Shown: piece after piece, positions 19,448 through 30,834 of the stretch
Layout: each line of letters opens with the position of its first letter
Numbering within the stretch: the stretch's first letter is position 1
Assembly (NCBI RefSeq): GCF_003315635.1
Contig: NZ_PDCG01000001.1
Coordinates: 1 to 64,000 of the forward strand
DNA length: 64,000 bases
Direction: 5' to 3'
Source: Bifidobacterium aemilianum
GTDB taxonomy: Bacteria > Actinomycetota > Actinomycetes > Actinomycetales > Bifidobacteriaceae
Made by a program: the position numbers and the translations under genes
Notes under the pieces: generated by a model
Databases searched by the model: none
What the model saw: the letters and a program-made list of their open reading frames with translations, nothing else
Told to the model about the DNA's origin: nothing

Positions 19448-20311
19448 ATGCACATTGTCAGGATTCAATCCATCGAGGATGAGCGGGTGGCGGCCTACAC
19501 CAATCTGACGGAACTGCAGCTGCGCAACCGGCTGGAACCGGCCAAGGGCCTCTTCATCGCAGAATCACCCAAGGTCATTGACCGGGCGCTGGATGCCGGG
19601 CGCGAACCCATATCCCTCCTTGTCGAAGAGGCTTGGCTGGAGGGCATGGCCGGGAGCTTTGAGCAGATGGACCGACGTTGGGGCCCAGACATACCTGTCT
19701 ATGTGGCCTCACCAGAACAGCTCAAGGCCTTGACCGGCTACCGGCTCCATCGGGGGGCCCTGGCCGCCATGAGGCGCTGGCCCCTGCCCAGCGTCGAAGA
19801 GGTCTGTGCTGGGGCCCGAAGGGTGGCCGTCATGGAGAACATCGTTGACCACACCAATGTCGGGGCCCTCATGCGGTCGGCCGCGGCCCTGCAGGTCGAT
19901 GCCGTCCTCCTGACCCCTTCCTGCGGGGATCCCCTCTACCGTAGGGCCGCCCGGGTGTCCATGGGCACGGTATTCCAAATCCCCTGGACACGCATCGGCG
20001 GGGAAGATGCCCACGCTTGGCCCGACCAGGGCCTGGCCCAGCTGCACGACCTGGGCTTCACCACGGCCGCCATGGCCTTGAGTGACGATTCCATCAGCCT
20101 GGACCAACTCTGCGAGCGCCTTCACCGGCCTTCCGACAGTCAGGATCACATCGGTCCTCTGGCCCTCATCTTCGGCACTGAGGGTGACGGCCTGTCGACC
20201 AGAACCATCGCCAAGGCCGACCTGACCGTCAAAATTCCCATGAGTCATGGGGTGGACAGCCTGAACGTGGCGGCCTCCAGCGCCGTCGCCTTCTATACCA
20301 CCAGGGTCTGA
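19448..20311 (+). CDS. TrmH-family (SpoU) RNA methyltransferase
   Basis: 287 residues. An N-terminal substrate-binding domain (about 1-115; [19 protein letters not shown]) is followed by the SPOUT domain with the three SpoU motifs: [15 protein letters not shown] (about 138), IFGTEGDGL (about 240) and [21 protein letters not shown] (about 262). It is a 2'-O-ribose methyltransferase of rRNA or tRNA; the site cannot be assigned. It lies 70 bp after tRNA-Leu but is separated from it by a terminator. AAGGAAG just before the ATG serves as binding site. Confidence 0.9.
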   Translation: MHIVRIQSIEDERVAAYTNLTELQLRNRLEPAKGLFIAESPKVIDRALDAGREPISLLVEEAWLEGMAGSFEQMDRRWGPDIPVYVASPEQLKALTGYRLHRGALAAMRRWPLPSVEEVCAGARRVAVMENIVDHTNVGALMRSAAALQVDAVLLTPSCGDPLYRRAARVSMGTVFQIPWTRIGGEDAHAWPDQGLAQLHDLGFTTAAMALSDDSISLDQLCERLHRPSDSQDHIGPLALIFGTEGDGLSTRTIAKADLTVKIPMSHGVDSLNVAASSAVAFYTTRV

Positions 20312-20495
20312 TAAGGGCCCAACCCGTCGCTGGGGTCTGTTGGGTATGCCACGTCCAAGTGTGCATACCAATGAAGTCATCCCCGCTTGCGGTATTGCTC
20401 ACGACTTTTTTGTGCGAGTATTAGGTATAAGGTTTATCAGGAGGCAGGCTTGGGAGCATGGCAGCTCCCGGGTTCCCTCCACGAGAGGAGTCCCC

Positions 20496-21740
20496 ATGGC
20501 GAAGCATCCCAAGATTCTTTCCATCGTGCTGGCTGGCGGCGAGGGCAGCAGGCTGATGCCCCTGACTCGTGACCGGGCCAAACCTGCGGTCCCCTTTGGC
20601 GGCATGTTCCGTCTGATTGATTTCCCCTTGAGCAACCTGGTCAATTCCGGCTACAGCAAGGTGGTTGTGCTCACCCAGTACAAGTCTCACTCCCTGGACC
20701 GGCACATCTCCACGGTCTGGCGCTTCTCCCCCCTCTTCGACTCCTATGTCTCCCCGGTGCCCGCCCAGCAACGCCTGGGCAAGCACTGGTATCTGGGGTC
20801 CGCGGACGCCATCTACCAGACCATCAACATCATCGAGGATGAACGACCGGACATCGTGGTGGTGGTGGGAGCCGACCACGTCTACCGGATGGATTTCGAG
20901 CAGATGGTCAGGCAACATATCGAATCCGGAGCCGAGTTCACCGTCGCCGGCATACGCCAACCCCTCGGCCAATCCGACCAGTTCGGGGTCATCAAGGTGG
21001 ACCCAAATGACGCCAATCTGATCACCAGCTTCCAGGAGAAGCCCAAGACCACCACGGGCCTGCCGGATGCACCCGATCAGATCCTGGCCTCCATGGGCAA
21101 CTACGTGGCCAACACCGAAGCCCTCTTCGAGGCCTTGCGTATAGATGAGGCCACCGATGACACCAAGCATGACATGGGCGGGGATATAGCCCCCTACTTC
21201 GCTTCGCGCAAGGAGGCAGGCGTCTACGCCTTCAACTCCAACAACGTACCCGGCGCCACGGACATCGACCGTGCCTACTGGCGCGATGTGGGGACCATTT
21301 GCGAGTTCTACGATGCCCATATGGACCTGATCGCCTATGCCCCCGAGTTCAACCTCTACAACACCCAGTGGCCCATCTACACCATGGCCGGAAGCCTGCC
21401 GCCGGCCAAGTTCGTCCATGCAGGACGGGACCGTCTGGGCCATGCCACCGATTCCATGGTCTCACCGGGGGTCATAGTCTCAGGTGGCGAGGTCCACCAC
21501 TCCATCCTCTCCCCAAATGTCCGCATCCACTCCTGGGCACAGGTGGTCGATTCCATCCTCTTCGACGGGGTTGTCGTCAACCGTAGGGCCAGGGTCTACA
21601 AGGCCATCCTAGACAAGAACGTGGTGCTGACCGAGAACTCGACCATTGGCATCGACCGGGAGCATGACCTGGAACGGGGGTTCACGGTCACCACAGAGGG
21701 CATCACCGTGGTTCCCAAGAACACCATAGTCGACGACTGA
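20496..21740 (+). CDS. glgC: Glucose-1-phosphate adenylyltransferase (ADP-glucose pyrophosphorylase)
   Basis: 414 residues. The nucleotidyltransferase signature [25 protein letters not shown] opens the protein, followed by [14 protein letters not shown], and later [11 protein letters not shown] and a C-terminal left-handed beta-helix with hexapeptide repeats. It commits glucose-1-phosphate to glycogen synthesis. The ATG at 20496 has GAGAGGAG upstream; the frame is open to 20340 but those codons cover the leader. A possible promoter is TTGCTC (20395) and TATTAG (20419). No other glycogen gene is adjacent. Confidence 0.95.
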   Translation: MAKHPKILSIVLAGGEGSRLMPLTRDRAKPAVPFGGMFRLIDFPLSNLVNSGYSKVVVLTQYKSHSLDRHISTVWRFSPLFDSYVSPVPAQQRLGKHWYLGSADAIYQTINIIEDERPDIVVVVGADHVYRMDFEQMVRQHIESGAEFTVAGIRQPLGQSDQFGVIKVDPNDANLITSFQEKPKTTTGLPDAPDQILASMGNYVANTEALFEALRIDEATDDTKHDMGGDIAPYFASRKEAGVYAFNSNNVPGATDIDRAYWRDVGTICEFYDAHMDLIAYAPEFNLYNTQWPIYTMAGSLPPAKFVHAGRDRLGHATDSMVSPGVIVSGGEVHHSILSPNVRIHSWAQVVDSILFDGVVVNRRARVYKAILDKNVVLTENSTIGIDREHDLERGFTVTTEGITVVPKNTIVDD

Positions 21741-21765
21741 CCGCCTACCGGCAGTAGGCAGCCGG

Positions 21766-22389
21766 TCAGTAGGTGGGTAGATTATCCATATTGAAGCCCA
21801 GTGCGGAGAGTTGCTCACGACCTTCAGGACGAATCATGTCAAGATTCCACCTGGGTTGCCAGGTCCAATCAATACGGAATTCCTCGACCAGTCCTGCCAG
21901 GGTGCTGGCGCATTCGTCCTCGATCAAGTCGGTCAAGGGGCAGGCGGGGGTGGTCAGGGTCATGGTGATGATGGCCCGGCCCTGTGAATCAACCTCAATG
22001 CCATAGACCAAGCCCAGGTCCACCACATCGATGCCCAGTTCCGGGTCGATGACCTGATGGAGGGCCTCGCGCACATCCATGGCGGTGGCCCTACCGATCT
22101 CGTCGACGGCCTTGAGGGGAATCTCCCCGGAGCCGTCAGCGTCGTTGCCTTCGGAAGATACCGCTTGGCTATCGGCTCCTGCACTCATGCCGCCCTCCCC
22201 TTGCCGCTGCTTGTCTATGTGTTCCGCTGCCTGGGCAGCCTTGTCTGATTGGTCCGCGGCGATGAGGGAACCCGCCGCCCGTGGGTTCGCCGTGACCTGA
22301 CCTGCCAGTTGCCCATCACCCAGGGCACTCGTGACCGCATCCAGAATGGACGCCTGAGGTCCCGGTACCAAATTGTCATCTGTCATCAT
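21766..22389 (-). CDS. sufT: Iron-sulfur assembly factor with C-terminal MIP18/DUF59 domain (SufT-like)
   Basis: 207 residues from the ATG at 22389 (GGAAAG upstream). The C-terminal 105 residues are the DUF59 domain: REALHQVIDPELGIDVVDLGLVYGI and TTPACPLTDLIED with its single conserved cysteine. The first 100 residues are a low-complexity, charged region that is not part of the domain. As the last gene of the suf operon (77 bp after sufU) it probably helps mature Fe-S proteins. The name sufT rests on the domain and context. Confidence 0.87.
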   Translation of the reverse strand: MMTDDNLVPGPQASILDAVTSALGDGQLAGQVTANPRAAGSLIAADQSDKAAQAAEHIDKQRQGEGGMSAGADSQAVSSEGNDADGSGEIPLKAVDEIGRATAMDVREALHQVIDPELGIDVVDLGLVYGIEVDSQGRAIITMTLTTPACPLTDLIEDECASTLAGLVEEFRIDWTWQPRWNLDMIRPEGREQLSALGFNMDNLPTY

Positions 22390-22465
22390 AGTCGTTCTTT
22401 CCAATCCAGGCCCTGCGGCCAACCAATCGGTCACCCTGGCATACGCAGGGGTGACCGGCACCAAC

Positions 22466-23017
22466 CTAGGCCACCAGAGCCTTGGCTATGGAATCCTTGA
22501 GCCCGGCCCAGCCGAGCAGGGCGCACTTGATGCGCATGGGGTATTTGGAGGCGCCTTGGAAGACCATGGCATCGCCCAGACTGTCGGCTTCGGACTCATC
22601 GTCCAGCCCGGCACCTCGTGACTCCATGAGCTTGTGGAAGCTCTCCTCCAGGGTCATGGCGTCATCCACGCTCCTGCCGGCCACCAGGTCCGTCATGATG
22701 GACAGGCTGGCCTGGGAGATGCTGCAGCCATGGCCGTCCCAGACCAGACGCTCTATGGTCCGTGGCTCAGTCTCACTGACCTCCACATGTACTGTGACCT
22801 CGTCCCCGCAGGTGGGGTTGAACTGGTGGGACTCCCCCGGGCTGCAATACTCATGGCTGGCCCTGACGGTGCTCTGCGCTCCCGAAGGGCCTGAAGATTC
22901 CTCTAAGGCCATATCGGGCGCGAAGGATGCACGGCCATGAGGGTTCTTGGAGGCCTCCAGAATCACCTCCTGGTACATCTGCTCAAGGTCGTCGTCACTC
23001 ATACCGAAGTCGTTCAT
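22466..23017 (-). CDS. sufU: Iron-sulfur cluster assembly scaffold/sulfur acceptor SufU
   Basis: 183 residues from the ATG at 23017 (GAGGAC upstream; the frame is open to 23062). Three conserved cysteines are in FNPTCGDEV, HGCSISQAS and KCALLGWAGL, and the first is followed by the usual aspartate. SufU takes persulfide from SufS through a zinc-dependent exchange. An inserted segment before the first motif (SFAPDMALEESSGPSGAQ) makes it somewhat longer than the roughly 150-residue norm. Confidence 0.94.
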   Translation of the reverse strand: MNDFGMSDDDLEQMYQEVILEASKNPHGRASFAPDMALEESSGPSGAQSTVRASHEYCSPGESHQFNPTCGDEVTVHVEVSETEPRTIERLVWDGHGCSISQASLSIMTDLVAGRSVDDAMTLEESFHKLMESRGAGLDDESEADSLGDAMVFQGASKYPMRIKCALLGWAGLKDSIAKALVA

Positions 23018-23119
23018 GCAGCGGTCCTCACTTCTAGGTGTCTCGACGCTTGGCCACACCAAGCCGGGCGAGTCACTCCCCTTTGTCTGGTTTTACTGTA
23101 ATACCTTCTGACCCTGAAC

Positions 23120-24391
23120 TCAGCCCAGGAAGAAAGGGCGCACCTCGGATACGGCCTCTATGAAAGCCTGGGCGTCCTCCACCGTGTTGTAAACCCCGGA
23201 AGAGGCCCGGTTGGAGGCGTAGATGCCAAAGTGCCGGTGGACGGGCTGGGCGCAGTGATGGCCGACGCGGATGGCGATTCCCCTGGAATCCAGGAACTGA
23301 CCCACATCATGCGGATGCACCCCCTGCAAGTCAAAGGCCACCGTGCCAATCCGCTGCTCGCTATCAGTAGGACCCACAATGCGGACTCCATCAATGTCAC
23401 CGACCTTCAAGAGCTCGGCGGTGAGGGCCCGCTCGTGGGAGGCGATCTGTTCCATACCCAGCTGCCGCATCCAGTCGGCGGCCACACCGGCCGCAACCAC
23501 CTGGGCCACCGGCTGGGTGCCGGCCTCAAAACGAGCCGGCGGTTCCATATATTGGGCCGGCTGGTCCATCCAGGCCAGTTCGACCATGGACCCACCGAAG
23601 GAGGCCGGTGGCAGGGCCTCCAAGAGCTCGCGCCTGCCATAGAGGAAGCCGACCCCGGTGGGCCCGTACATCTTATGGGCACTCCAGGCGGCGAAGTCAA
23701 CATCGAGGGTATGGAAGTCCACAGGAATATGCGGCACTGACTGGCAGGCGTCAAGGATGAAGATGGCGCCGACCTGATGGGCCCGGGTGATGATGGGGGC
23801 CAGATCGGTGATGGCACCGGTTACATTGCTGATATGGGTGATGGCCACGATTCTGGTGCGCTCGGTGATGACCTCATCAGCCATGTCACTACGGATTCGC
23901 CCATCCTGCGTCAGGTCGAACCACTTGAGCCTGGCTCTTGTCCTGGCAGCCAACTCCTGGAAGGGCAGGAGGACGGAATGATGCTCGGCCTTGGAAATCA
24001 CGATCTCATCACCCTCATGCAGGGCGAAGGCCTGGGCCGCCTTGCCTCCGCTCCCAAGGGAGGCGTTGCCAAAGGCCGTTGCCAGCAGATTGAGGGAGGC
24101 GGTGGCACCCGCAGTCACCACCAGCTCCTCCCGACCCTCCTCATACCCTGCTCCCACTAGCCGGGCCATGCTGGCCCGCGCCTCTTCAAAGGCCATGGTG
24201 CTCCGGGCAGCCAACTCATGGGCGCCTCTATGGACCCCGGCGTTGATGGTCTGATAGAAGTCACTTTCGGCTTCAATGACAGCCTGGGGCTTCTGGGCCG
24301 TGGCCCCGGAATCCAGATACACCAAGGGCTTGCCATGAATCTTCTGATCCAGGATGGGGAATTCCCCACGAATCGCCTTACAATCAACCAT
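23120..24391 (-). CDS. sufS: Cysteine desulfurase SufS
   Basis: 423 residues, PLP-dependent, type II. It shows YLDSGATAQKP at the start, SKAEHHSVLLPFQ, the SVPHIPVDFHTLDVDFAAWSAHKMYGPTGVGFLYG segment with the PLP lysine in AHKMYGP, and the active-site cysteine in HHCAQPVHRHF near the C-terminus. It releases sulfur from cysteine for cluster assembly. GAGGGAAG precedes the ATG. It follows sufC after a 257-bp gap, unusually wide within the operon. Confidence 0.96.
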   Translation of the reverse strand: MVDCKAIRGEFPILDQKIHGKPLVYLDSGATAQKPQAVIEAESDFYQTINAGVHRGAHELAARSTMAFEEARASMARLVGAGYEEGREELVVTAGATASLNLLATAFGNASLGSGGKAAQAFALHEGDEIVISKAEHHSVLLPFQELAARTRARLKWFDLTQDGRIRSDMADEVITERTRIVAITHISNVTGAITDLAPIITRAHQVGAIFILDACQSVPHIPVDFHTLDVDFAAWSAHKMYGPTGVGFLYGRRELLEALPPASFGGSMVELAWMDQPAQYMEPPARFEAGTQPVAQVVAAGVAADWMRQLGMEQIASHERALTAELLKVGDIDGVRIVGPTDSEQRIGTVAFDLQGVHPHDVGQFLDSRGIAIRVGHHCAQPVHRHFGIYASNRASSGVYNTVEDAQAFIEAVSEVRPFFLG

Positions 24392-24648
24392 CTTCCCTCA
24401 TTCCATCTCCGTATGCAGTGACTGTGTGCAGTATCAACTCCAGTGCTTCCCAGCACAAGCCCGGCTGCCGGATCTGCCGGCAACCCCAGCTGGAAGCTTG
24501 CCAGAGCGACGAGCAGGTCCACTCCAATCAGCTGCAACAACCATCTACCCACTGCTTCCTCTGGGGCCCATGACAAGGCCCAAGCCAATCCCCGACGCTC
24601 ACCATCGGCGGATCCACTTGGGCCCTCATGCTGATTACGGAGTGTGTC
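24392..24648. other. 257-bp gap inside the suf gene cluster
   Basis: No gene seen. Small hairpins occur (GTGCT/AGCAC near 24446 and GCCGG/CCGGC near 24468). It may contain an attenuator or an extra promoter for sufS-sufU-sufT, but no clear -10/-35 pair was identified. Confidence 0.4.
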
Positions 24649-25428
24649 TCAGGCCAGGGCTGACTCTGAGTTTGACCCCTCGGGCAGGTACTTGTCGTAG
24701 CCGCTCTCCTCAAGCTCATCAGCCAGCTCCGGGCCGCCTGTCTTGACGAAATGGCCGTCGGAGAAGACGTGGACGATGTCAGGCTTGATGTACTTGAGAA
24801 TCCTGGTGTAGTGGGTGACCATGAGAATGCCCAGCCCGGTGTTCTCCTTGGCCCTGTTGACGCCTTCGGAGACAATCCTCAGGGCGTCCACGTCAAGACC
24901 TGAGTCGGTCTCGTCCAGGATGGCGAACTTTGGCTTGAGCAACTCAAGCTGGAGGACCTCGGCCCGCTTCTTCTCACCGCCGGAGAATCCCTCGTTGACG
25001 GAACGGGAGGCGAACTTGGGGTCCATACGCAGGTTCTTCATGGACTGGGAGAGCTCCTTGGCCCAGCTACGAATGGCCGGTGCCTGGCCGTCGACCTCGG
25101 TCTTGGCCGTGCGCAGGAAGTTGCTCATGGAGACGCCCGGCACCTCGACCGGGTACTGCATCGCCAGGAAGAGTCCGGCCTTGGCACGCTCGTCCGGGGT
25201 CATCTGCAGGATGTCCTCGCCGTCGAGTAGGGCTTGGCCGGAGTCGACGATGTACTTGGGATGGCCTGCCAGGGTGTAGGCCAGGGTGGACTTGCCGGAC
25301 CCATTGGGGCCCATGATGGCGTGGGTCTCGCCGGAGTTGACCGTCAGGTTGACTCCCTTGAGAATCTGCTTGCGGCCTTCCTTGGTCTCGACTGAAGCGT
25401 AGAGATCTTTGATTTCCAGTGTTGCCAT
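24649..25428 (-). CDS. sufC: Fe-S cluster assembly ATPase SufC
   Basis: 259 residues, ABC-type ATPase. Walker A is GPNGSGKSTL (about 41), the signature is FSGGEKKRAEVLQL, Walker B is FAILDETDSGLDVDAL. It is soluble and drives conformational change in the SufBCD scaffold. The ATG follows the sufD stop by two bases, with the binding site GGAGGAAAAG inside the end of sufD. Confidence 0.97.
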   Translation of the reverse strand: MATLEIKDLYASVETKEGRKQILKGVNLTVNSGETHAIMGPNGSGKSTLAYTLAGHPKYIVDSGQALLDGEDILQMTPDERAKAGLFLAMQYPVEVPGVSMSNFLRTAKTEVDGQAPAIRSWAKELSQSMKNLRMDPKFASRSVNEGFSGGEKKRAEVLQLELLKPKFAILDETDSGLDVDALRIVSEGVNRAKENTGLGILMVTHYTRILKYIKPDIVHVFSDGHFVKTGGPELADELEESGYDKYLPEGSNSESALA

Positions 25429-25430
25429 GT

Positions 25431-26660
25431 TTACTTTTCCTCCAATACAGCCCGCATCTGGGCACTCTCACCACGGGAGAGTCGCCTGTCGATGACCTCC
25501 ATCAAATGTCCGGAAATTTCGGGTATGCCAATCTGTTCGACCAGTTCCCCGAAGAAGCCGCGGACCACCAGCTTCTTGGCATCGGCGGCGGTGATGCCGC
25601 GAGATTGCAGATAGAAGAGCTCCTCATCATCGAAGCGGCCTACAGAACTAGCGTGGCCCGCCCCAACGATGTCGCCGTTCTCGATCTCCAGGTTGGGCTC
25701 GGAATCGGCGATGGCGCCTGGGGTCAGTACCAGGTTCCTGTTGAGCTCGTAGGAGTCGGTGCCCGGAGCCGTGGGTTCGATCAGGGCATTGCCCACCCAG
25801 GTCGAATGGGCGGATTTGCCGTCCAGGGCTCCCTTGTAGACCACCCGCGACTTGCACTCGGGATGGTTGTGGACCACCATGGTCCGGTGCTCGATATGCT
25901 CGCCGGGGTCGGCGAAGTAGATGCCCAGCATGTTCAGGTAGCCCTGCTCGCCGCCGAAGTCCTGGTCCATGCGGATGCGGACCACGTCGCCACCCAGGGT
26001 CACCACGGAATGGCGCAGGGTCGCTCCCCGACCAACATGGATCCGGTGGTTGCCGACGTGCTTGGAGTCCCCGTCCCACTCCTGGATGAAGGTGGTGGAG
26101 ATGGTGGAGTTGGCTCCGGTGCTGATCTCGACGCCCTCGGCGAGTTTGGCTTGGCCATGGTGCTCGACCACCACATCGCCGACGGCACCCTCCTCGGCCG
26201 TGATGACCAGGTGGAAGCTGTCCAGGTCCAAGCCGGCTCCCTGGATGTTGACCAGGACTGGCTTGTCGAGCTTGCCCGACAAGGTCAGGACGGTTGACTC
26301 CTTGCCGCTGGTCCATTCGACGGCGGCGGCCCGGTCGCTGGGTTTGGAGACGGTGCCGCTGGGTGCCTTGCCCAGGGGTACGGTCGAGACCTTCACGTGG
26401 TCGGTATCCACGGGCGAGCCGTCAATGGACGAGACCTCCAAGCCGGTACGGCCTGAGGGGGTGAAGGGGTCGAAGAACTCGGCCATGCGGTCGATGGGCG
26501 TGTAGCGCCAATCCTCCTGCTGCCGGGTAGGCATCTCAAAGTCATGCAGCTCGAAGGAACGGGGCTCCTTGTCGGCGCTGGAAGGCATGGCCGCCGGCAG
26601 GACATAGGGGTCCTTGGGGTCCGCTACAGGGATGGAAATCTCTTGTTCTTGCATGGCCAT
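25431..26660 (-). CDS. sufD: Fe-S cluster assembly protein SufD
   Basis: 409 residues. It has a variable helical N-terminus, then a right-handed beta-helix with GRGATLRHSVVTLGGDVVRI, and the conserved C-terminal helical domain with EIENGDIVGAGHASSVGRFDDEELFYLQSRGI, which includes the family histidine involved in cluster formation. It forms a heterodimer with SufB. It is placed two bases after sufB, so it is translationally coupled. Confidence 0.95.
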   Translation of the reverse strand: MAMQEQEISIPVADPKDPYVLPAAMPSSADKEPRSFELHDFEMPTRQQEDWRYTPIDRMAEFFDPFTPSGRTGLEVSSIDGSPVDTDHVKVSTVPLGKAPSGTVSKPSDRAAAVEWTSGKESTVLTLSGKLDKPVLVNIQGAGLDLDSFHLVITAEEGAVGDVVVEHHGQAKLAEGVEISTGANSTISTTFIQEWDGDSKHVGNHRIHVGRGATLRHSVVTLGGDVVRIRMDQDFGGEQGYLNMLGIYFADPGEHIEHRTMVVHNHPECKSRVVYKGALDGKSAHSTWVGNALIEPTAPGTDSYELNRNLVLTPGAIADSEPNLEIENGDIVGAGHASSVGRFDDEELFYLQSRGITAADAKKLVVRGFFGELVEQIGIPEISGHLMEVIDRRLSRGESAQMRAVLEEK

Positions 26661-26662
26661 GA

Positions 26663-28159
26663 TCAGCCCACCGATCCTTCCATTTGCAGTTCGACCAGTC
26701 TGTTGAGCTCCAGGGCGTACTCCATGGGCAGCTCACGGCTGATGGGCTCCACGAAGCCCCTGACAATCATGCCCATGGCCTCCTCCTCGCTCAAGCCTCG
26801 GCTCATCAGGTAGAAAAGCTGGTCCTCGGAGACTTTGGAGACCGTGGCCTCGTGCGACATGGAGACATCGTCCTCGCGCACGTCCACATGCGGGTAGGTG
26901 TCGGAGCGGGAGAACTCGTCGACCAGGAGGGCGTCGCAGACCACCGAGGAGCTGGACTGCTCGGCTCCCTTGACGATCTTGACCAGGCCACGGTAGGCGG
27001 CCCGGCCGCCCGAACGGGAGATGGACTTGGAGACGATGGTCGATGAGGTGTGGGGTGCCAGGTGGATCATCTTGGCGCCGGTGTCCTGGTACTGGCCCTG
27101 GCCGGCGAAGCCCAGGGACATGGTCGAAGCCTTGGCGTAGGGCTCGGCCAGGATGCATGAGGGGTACTTCATGGTGGCCTTGGAGCCGATGTTGCCGTCC
27201 ACCCATTCCATGGTGCCGCCCTCACGGACGTAGGCCCGCTGGGTGACCAGGTTGTAGACGTTGTTGGACCAGTTCTGGACCGTGGTATAGCGCACACGGG
27301 CATGGGGCTCAACGATGATCTCCACGATGGCCGCATGCAGGGAGTCCGTCGAGTAGATGGGGGCCGTGCAGCCTTCCACATAGTGGACATAGGAGCCCTC
27401 GTCGGCTATGATCAGAGTCCGCTCAAACTGCCCCATGTTGGGGGTGTTGATGCGGAAGTAGGCCTGGAGGGGAATGTCCACATGGACACCCTTGGGGACG
27501 TAGACGAAGGATCCGCCGGACCAGGCTGCCGTGTTCAGGGCCGCAAACTTGTTGTCATCGGCAGGGATGACGGTTCCGAAGTACTTCTTGAAGAGATCCG
27601 GGTGCTCCTGGAGGGCGGTGTCCGTATCCATGAAGATGACACCCTGCTCGGCCAGGTCGTCCCTGATCGAGTTGTAGATGACCTCGGACTCGTACTGGGC
27701 GGCGACGCCGGAAACCAGACGCTTCTTCTCGGCCTCGGGAATGCCCAGCTTGTCATAGGTCTTCTTGATGTCGTCGGGAAGTTCGTCCCAGCTGGCCGCC
27801 TGCTTGTCCAAGGGCTTGACGTAGTACTTGAAGTCCTGGGCGTCGAAGCCGCTCAGATCCACACCCCAGTTGGGCATGGGCCGGTCGACGAAATTCCGGT
27901 AGCCCTGGAGCCGGCGTTCCAGCATCCAGTCGGGCTCGTGCTTGTCGACGGATATGGAGCGGACCACATCCTCGTCGATGCCCTTCTTGGCTGCCTGACC
28001 GGCGGCATCGGAATCATGCCAACCATAGTTGTACTCACCGAACTGCTCGATGATCTCATCATCCTGCTTGATCTTGTCCTCGTTGACGCGGGTGCGATCG
28101 GCCACATACTGGCTCATCTCCACGTCCGACGCGGCGTTTGGTGCTTGGTTCTCTGCCAC
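26663..28159 (-). CDS. sufB: Fe-S cluster assembly protein SufB
   Basis: 498 residues, the central scaffold of the SUF system. Typical segments include [48 protein letters not shown] with the sulfur-accepting cysteine, and the C-terminal [26 protein letters not shown]. It starts with GTG at 28159, with GGAGG nine bases upstream. It is the first gene of sufB-D-C-S-U-T. No SufR-type repressor gene is adjacent in this window. Confidence 0.96.
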   Translation of the reverse strand: MAENQAPNAASDVEMSQYVADRTRVNEDKIKQDDEIIEQFGEYNYGWHDSDAAGQAAKKGIDEDVVRSISVDKHEPDWMLERRLQGYRNFVDRPMPNWGVDLSGFDAQDFKYYVKPLDKQAASWDELPDDIKKTYDKLGIPEAEKKRLVSGVAAQYESEVIYNSIRDDLAEQGVIFMDTDTALQEHPDLFKKYFGTVIPADDNKFAALNTAAWSGGSFVYVPKGVHVDIPLQAYFRINTPNMGQFERTLIIADEGSYVHYVEGCTAPIYSTDSLHAAIVEIIVEPHARVRYTTVQNWSNNVYNLVTQRAYVREGGTMEWVDGNIGSKATMKYPSCILAEPYAKASTMSLGFAGQGQYQDTGAKMIHLAPHTSSTIVSKSISRSGGRAAYRGLVKIVKGAEQSSSSVVCDALLVDEFSRSDTYPHVDVREDDVSMSHEATVSKVSEDQLFYLMSRGLSEEEAMGMIVRGFVEPISRELPMEYALELNRLVELQMEGSVG

Positions 28160-28177
28160 CGTACGCTGCCTCCAATC

Positions 28178-28198
28178 TTTGGCTGTGTCATAGCCAAA
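28178..28198. promoter_or_regulatory. 7-7-7 inverted repeat upstream of sufB, candidate operator
   Basis: TTTGGCT and AGCCAAA flank a 7-base spacer, 19 bp before the sufB start codon. Its position in the leader or promoter of the suf operon suggests a repressor site or a small leader hairpin. The identity of the regulator is unknown. Confidence 0.5.
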
Positions 28199-28354
28199 CC
28201 TAACAGAATGCAGGCAAAAACACTAGAGGCCGCCCACAGATGGCCAGGCTTGGCAACGTGATTTTGCACACATTCCCAGAGCCCAATCAAGCTCCATGCG
28301 GATTCCTTCACAGCAGCCCGGATGGCCTTCCTGGCAGCCACTGAGGCCATAAGC

Positions 28355-28383
28355 ACTGAACCCCGCTCAGGGCGGGGTTCAGT
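28355..28383 (-). terminator. Terminator hairpin downstream of pyrG
   Basis: A perfect 12-bp stem, ACTGAACCCCGC with GCGGGGTTCAGT, and a 5-base loop, 25 bp beyond the pyrG stop. There is no T run, so efficiency is uncertain. Confidence 0.65.
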
Positions 28384-28407
28384 TGGCAATCAGTTCACAT
28401 CCTGGAC

Positions 28408-30075
<1,668 letters not shown>

Positions 30076-30240
30076 TCAATCTATCAGCTGGTACTGACCC
30101 CCAGCGTGTTCCCCAGAGCCCCTGAAGGGCTAGGGCTTGTGCCCGCTGGGAAACGCTGGAATCAACGCTGCGCCCCAGGCGAAAGCCGACCACTGGCCGG
30201 CCCCTCCCCAACCCCTCGGCCCAAGCCGGCATGGTAGGTC

Positions 30241-30693
30241 TCAGGCCTGGTCGAGCAGATGGGCCACGGCCTCCAATGCCAGCTTGTAGCCGTACAAGCC
30301 CATGCCGGTGATGGTTGCCGTGGCCACTGGGCTGATGACACTATACTTGCGGAAGGCATCCCTGGCTGAGGGATTGGAGATATGTACCTCGATCAGGGGC
30401 AGACCGGCGTCTCCGATCATGTGGGCGGCGTCGGACAGACCGTAGCTGTAGTGGGTGAAGGCGGCGGGATTCATGACCACCGGGGTGCCCTCGTCCACGG
30501 CCTGGTGCATCCAACCGATCATCTCGGCCTCATCATCGCTCTGCCGCACCTCGACCTCCAGGCCTAATTCCCGGCCCCAGGCACCGCACTCCCGGCGGAG
30601 GGTCTCCAGGTCCTGGCGGCCATAGACATCCGGCTGCCGTACACCGAGCCGGCCGAGATTCGGGCCGTTGACCACAATGACCTTACGCTGCAT
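30241..30693 (-). CDS. aroQ: Type II 3-dehydroquinate dehydratase
   Basis: 150 residues, usual for the dodecameric type II enzyme. It shows VVNGPNLGRLGVRQPDVYG with the catalytic tyrosine, VVMNPAAFTHYSYGL, and IEVHISNPSARDAFRKYSVIS with the active-site histidine and arginine. It dehydrates 3-dehydroquinate in the shikimate pathway. I chose the ATG at 30693 (GGAG seven bases upstream) over the earlier ATG at 30717. It follows aroKB after 141 bp. Confidence 0.95.
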   Translation of the reverse strand: MQRKVIVVNGPNLGRLGVRQPDVYGRQDLETLRRECGAWGRELGLEVEVRQSDDEAEMIGWMHQAVDEGTPVVMNPAAFTHYSYGLSDAAHMIGDAGLPLIEVHISNPSARDAFRKYSVISPVATATITGMGLYGYKLALEAVAHLLDQA

Positions 30694-30834
30694 GATGCTC
30701 TCCATTCCTGTTGCCATTCCGCTGTGATATTCCGCTGCGTCAATCGGCTATGTCGATCCGCAGTGCCCTGCGGCAGGTCTTCTCGTGTTCGCACGCCCCA
30801 GCAGATGGGGCTTCACTGCTTGCCCTGGCACGCT

